Of a stretch of DNA of 64,000 bases, positions 62,018-64,000 are shown piece by piece. Location of the stretch: NCBI GenBank assembly GCA_043720395.1, contig JAYSSR010000061.1, positions 1 through 64,000 of the forward strand, read 5' to 3'. The notes under the pieces were generated by a model. The model was not told the DNA's origin. It made no database searches and saw only the letters and a program-made list of their open reading frames with translations. Every line of letters begins with the position of its first letter. Position 1 is the stretch's first letter. A program made the translations under genes and the position numbers. This DNA is from JANOYY01 sp043720395 (GTDB lineage: Bacteria; Actinomycetota; Acidimicrobiia; Acidimicrobiales; JANYDT01).

Positions 62018-63479
62018 TTCCTTCTACCGCATCACGAAGGACCAAGTACGTTGCTTCGAGACGTTCGAGGAGCAGGCGTTGCGTTGCGATCGCTGCTTCG
62101 AGATCGTCGAGCATCGTGGATGATTCGACCTGCCCCGAAGCAACTTCGACAGATTCCTGTCCTATCGGTGTATGAGGACCAGCTTGAACAAATGGTCGAG
62201 CGCCGCCCAGGGCCGAGGTCACCACGCCGGGAATGGCAGGGTTGATCAAGATGTTCGCAGGATCGTCGATTCCCTCGACCCAGGTATTCGTGGGATCGTC
62301 GCCGCTCCCCAGGGTTCCGACATCGCCTGCGAACTTCGTACCGACGTCAGCGGCTAAACCGGTTCCGAGGGCGTCTCGGTCGAATCGCGTGTCAAGGCCG
62401 AGATTCGTCCCAAAGATGTCCCGGGTTCTGGCCGTGCCAAGTACGTCGGCCGAAGTGTGGCTGTCTGCGGCATGGATCGTTAGGACGTCGCTTGCGAATG
62501 TCGAGAGCGTATCGGCGGCTCGCGCCGTGTGGCTTGTCGTCGCGAGTACTTGCAACGTTGGAGAAACGGCCTGAATTGCCGCAATAGCAACACCCGAATT
62601 ACTCCCGCCCGTTGGGTTGCACCCTCCGTTCGTGTGCACGCCAACGAGTCGCCCGCTCGTTGAATGAATGATTCCTGATCCGGAGTTTCCCCCTAACGTA
62701 TCAATGTCGTCATAGGTGATCTGATTTGCCGATACCGTGGTCGCAGTGCCCGCTTCGATGCGCTTCGGAACACCAGCAGGGTGTCCGATGATTGCGAGCA
62801 TGTCACCGACTACGGGATTCGACGCTGACACTTCGGTCCAGCCGTAGGTTGCGCCAGGACTTCCTGCGATCCGACACACGGCCATATCGATGCCACCGAG
62901 TCGAAATTCGATAAGTTGCGTGATCGCGAAACGTTGCTCTGCCCGAAGTATGTTGTTCGAATCGACTTGGTACAAGAAGTTGACGTGCATATTCAACGCG
63001 ATTTCTTGTGAGGAAATTGCGGTCCCATTCCGTCGCGGGACGACCCAGGAGCCGGGGTTCTGGTCGAATAGGTGACCGCACGTGAGCATCAGGTCGGCAC
63101 TAATCATCGTTCCCGATCCCCAGCGCACTCCATTGACGTTGCCGGGCGACGTAAAGGCGGTCGCAAGGTTGTCGTTCCATTGGACCTGTACGGCAGGCTG
63201 CTGGCGGGCTGCAACGAAGGCGGTAGTGACGCCCAACGTGCCGTCGTAGAGCTCGACGGCCTGGGAGTCGTCCGTCGCGCCGCAAATGCTTTCGAGCATT
63301 TCTGCGTACTCCGGACCAACACCGCTCATCGCCTCCTCAGATACCGAGAGCAGGTGAATGTGTGGAACGAAGAGCGCGTTGTTGTGCATCGACGAGGGGG
63401 CGACTTCTCGCGTCTCCGATGTTGTGTCGCTCGCCCCTTTTGTGCCTGCTGCTTTTCGCGGCGTACGTGGTGTGGCCAT
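62010..63479 (-). CDS. trypsin-like serine protease with Asp/Thr repeat region
   Basis: 489 residues from ATG 63479 (AAGGAG six bases before). No signal peptide; the N-terminus is basic (TPRTPRKAAGTKG). S1/V8-like triad: His about 134 (LTCGHLFD), Asp about 196 (GGIDMAVCRI), Ser about 265 (LGGNSGSGIIHS). Residues about 320-394 hold an 8-9-residue periodic Asp/Thr repeat, and the end is a Leu-heptad coiled coil (MLDDLEAAIATQRLLLERLE). With the ATP-grasp gene next to it, the repeat region may be cross-linked, or the protease may mature a modified peptide (inference). Confidence 0.8.
   Translation of the reverse strand: MATPRTPRKAAGTKGASDTTSETREVAPSSMHNNALFVPHIHLLSVSEEAMSGVGPEYAEMLESICGATDDSQAVELYDGTLGVTTAFVAARQQPAVQVQWNDNLATAFTSPGNVNGVRWGSGTMISADLMLTCGHLFDQNPGSWVVPRRNGTAISSQEIALNMHVNFLYQVDSNNILRAEQRFAITQLIEFRLGGIDMAVCRIAGSPGATYGWTEVSASNPVVGDMLAIIGHPAGVPKRIEAGTATTVSANQITYDDIDTLGGNSGSGIIHSTSGRLVGVHTNGGCNPTGGSNSGVAIAAIQAVSPTLQVLATTSHTARAADTLSTFASDVLTIHAADSHTSADVLGTARTRDIFGTNLGLDTRFDRDALGTGLAADVGTKFAGDVGTLGSGDDPTNTWVEGIDDPANILINPAIPGVVTSALGGARPFVQAGPHTPIGQESVEVASGQVESSTMLDDLEAAIATQRLLLERLEATYLVLRDAVEGNA
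62297..62519 (-). repeat. Asp/Thr-periodic repeat region in the protease
   Basis: Successive units read DVLTIHAA, DVLGTART, DIFGTNLGL, DALGTGLAA, DVGTKFAG, DVGTLGSG: Asp at position 1 and Thr at 4-5, six times. Spacing like the multi-core regions of graspetide precursors, where Thr and acidic residues are joined. Confidence 0.6.
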
Positions 63480-63500
63480 GACCGTCTCCTTGGAGATTGC

Positions 63501-63517
63501 GCCGACCAAAGGTCGGC
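63501..63517. promoter_or_regulatory. GCCGACC-AAA-GGTCGGC palindrome before the protease
   Basis: 7-bp perfect arms with a 3-base centre, 21 bases upstream of the protease ATG. As an operator it would control the protease/ligase cassette; as RNA it would make a small stem-loop in the leader. Confidence 0.45.
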
Positions 63518-63777
63518 TTCGTTGGCCCACTGATGGCGGAAGTTGGCGCGAAATACACAGAGTTCTCGTCGTCTCGCTTTCCACGCCCGAGTCACCGAAA
63601 TCCGTATGCTCTGCTAGCCGGTGCTGTTTGTCCGGCGGTCCGGCAAGGGCCGTTCAAAGTTCACCCGTCGCGTGACACTGTTGCGTCAGCTGAGACTGCC
63701 CGCCCCGGCTCAGTTTCGACCGTCTTCTCGGTCGGAATCGGTGAATTCATGCCACGACGAATTCGAAAACTTCGGTG

Positions 63778-64000
63778 CTACTCCCGGTTCGCTTTGCCCG
63801 GTAACACTCGGTAGGCGTCGAAGACTGCGTCGACGCCACGCACGGCACTCAGAATCGACTCCAGATGCGACGGGTCAGCGAGCTCGAAGTCGAACCGCTG
63901 ATGCGCGACACGGTCTGTGCCGGTGTGGGTAGTGCAGCCCAGAACGTTCACGTGGCTGTCCGAGAGAACCCTTGCGACGTCAGCAAGGAGGTGTGCCCGG
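63778..64000 (-). CDS. relA: RelA/SpoT (p)ppGpp synthetase, C-terminal ACT domain (partial)
   Basis: The minus strand from the window end reads RAHLLADVARVLSDSHVNVL, then VAHQRFDFELADPSHLESIL and AVRGVDAVFDAYRV, with the stop at 63778. This is the C-terminal ACT domain of RelA/Rel, the part that senses amino-acid state on the ribosome. The catalytic part lies beyond the window. In actinobacteria relA often lies near hisS, in agreement with hisS at 57484. Confidence 0.85.
   Translation of the reverse strand, partial: RAHLLADVARVLSDSHVNVLGCTTHTGTDRVAHQRFDFELADPSHLESILSAVRGVDAVFDAYRVLPGKANRE

Overview
The window is GC-rich bacterial DNA, most likely from an actinobacterium of the class Acidimicrobiia (Ilumatobacter-like). 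Pointers are the Tad/Flp-type pilus genes with 'RGASAVEFA' signals, a TIGR03086-family protein, a DUF4202 gene, a subtilase ending in Trp-Ser-Gly repeats, Lys/Ala- or Thr-rich tails, and several apparently leaderless starts with a -10 box 6-8 bases before the start codon. The class is inferred from gene content and was not tested by phylogeny.

Layout. 1-15 kb is a turbulent accessory region. It holds a VapBC pair, a Phd/RelE pair, an orphan HipB-like regulator, an Abi-like protein, and a catabolic set (two tannase/feruloyl-esterase-family hydrolases, a KshA-like Rieske oxygenase, another alpha/beta hydrolase, a TetR regulator). It also holds several decaying genes: an amidohydrolase start, an AbiEi remnant, a third tannase fragment, and a cyclase/AAA regulator with four frameshifts. 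A 13-bp palindromic word, TCAACARCGTTSR, recurs five times, in front of or between the catabolic genes. 15-16.5 kb is a DUF2182/DUF1326 pair.

16.5-29.2 kb (all minus strand) is a tight run: SNF2 helicase with DUF3883, DUF1156 DNA methylase, AAA ATPase, DUF499 ATPase, then two glycosyltransferases. The first four form a predicted phage-defence module related in parts to class 1 DISARM. 29.4-30.5 kb has an isochorismatase pseudogene and an alpha/beta hydrolase, followed by an iteron-like repeat cluster. 31.1-35.6 kb has a TadE-like and a very large TadG-like protein that carries four VHL-beta-like repeats.

35.7-45 kb is sulfur assimilation in two operons, cysC-cysH-cysD-cysN and cobA-sir-DUF4202-thioesterase, separated by a subtilase. 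Both operons start from a near-identical 32-bp promoter/operator box. Sulfate is activated by CysDN, reduced by CysH and by the siroheme sulfite reductase, and CobA starts siroheme synthesis. 45-57.5 kb is mixed housekeeping: a TIGR03086 protein, glutaminyl cyclase, XRE regulator, gmd, tRNA-Val, a four-protein dipeptide-type ABC importer with a permease-ATPase fusion, a secreted lectin-like protein, a GNAT acetyltransferase and hisS.

57.6-61 kb is a second Tad-like set (two TadE-like, one TadG-like). 61-63.5 kb encodes an MvdD-like ATP-grasp ligase, a 20-residue micro-ORF and an intracellular-looking trypsin-like protease with Asp/Thr-periodic repeats, together a candidate peptide-modification (graspetide-like) system. 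The window ends in the C-terminal ACT domain of RelA, so the Tad and ATP-grasp blocks sit between relA and hisS. The two most promising novel systems are the ATP-grasp/protease cassette and the SNF2-DUF1156-AAA-DUF499 operon with its trailing glycosyltransferases.
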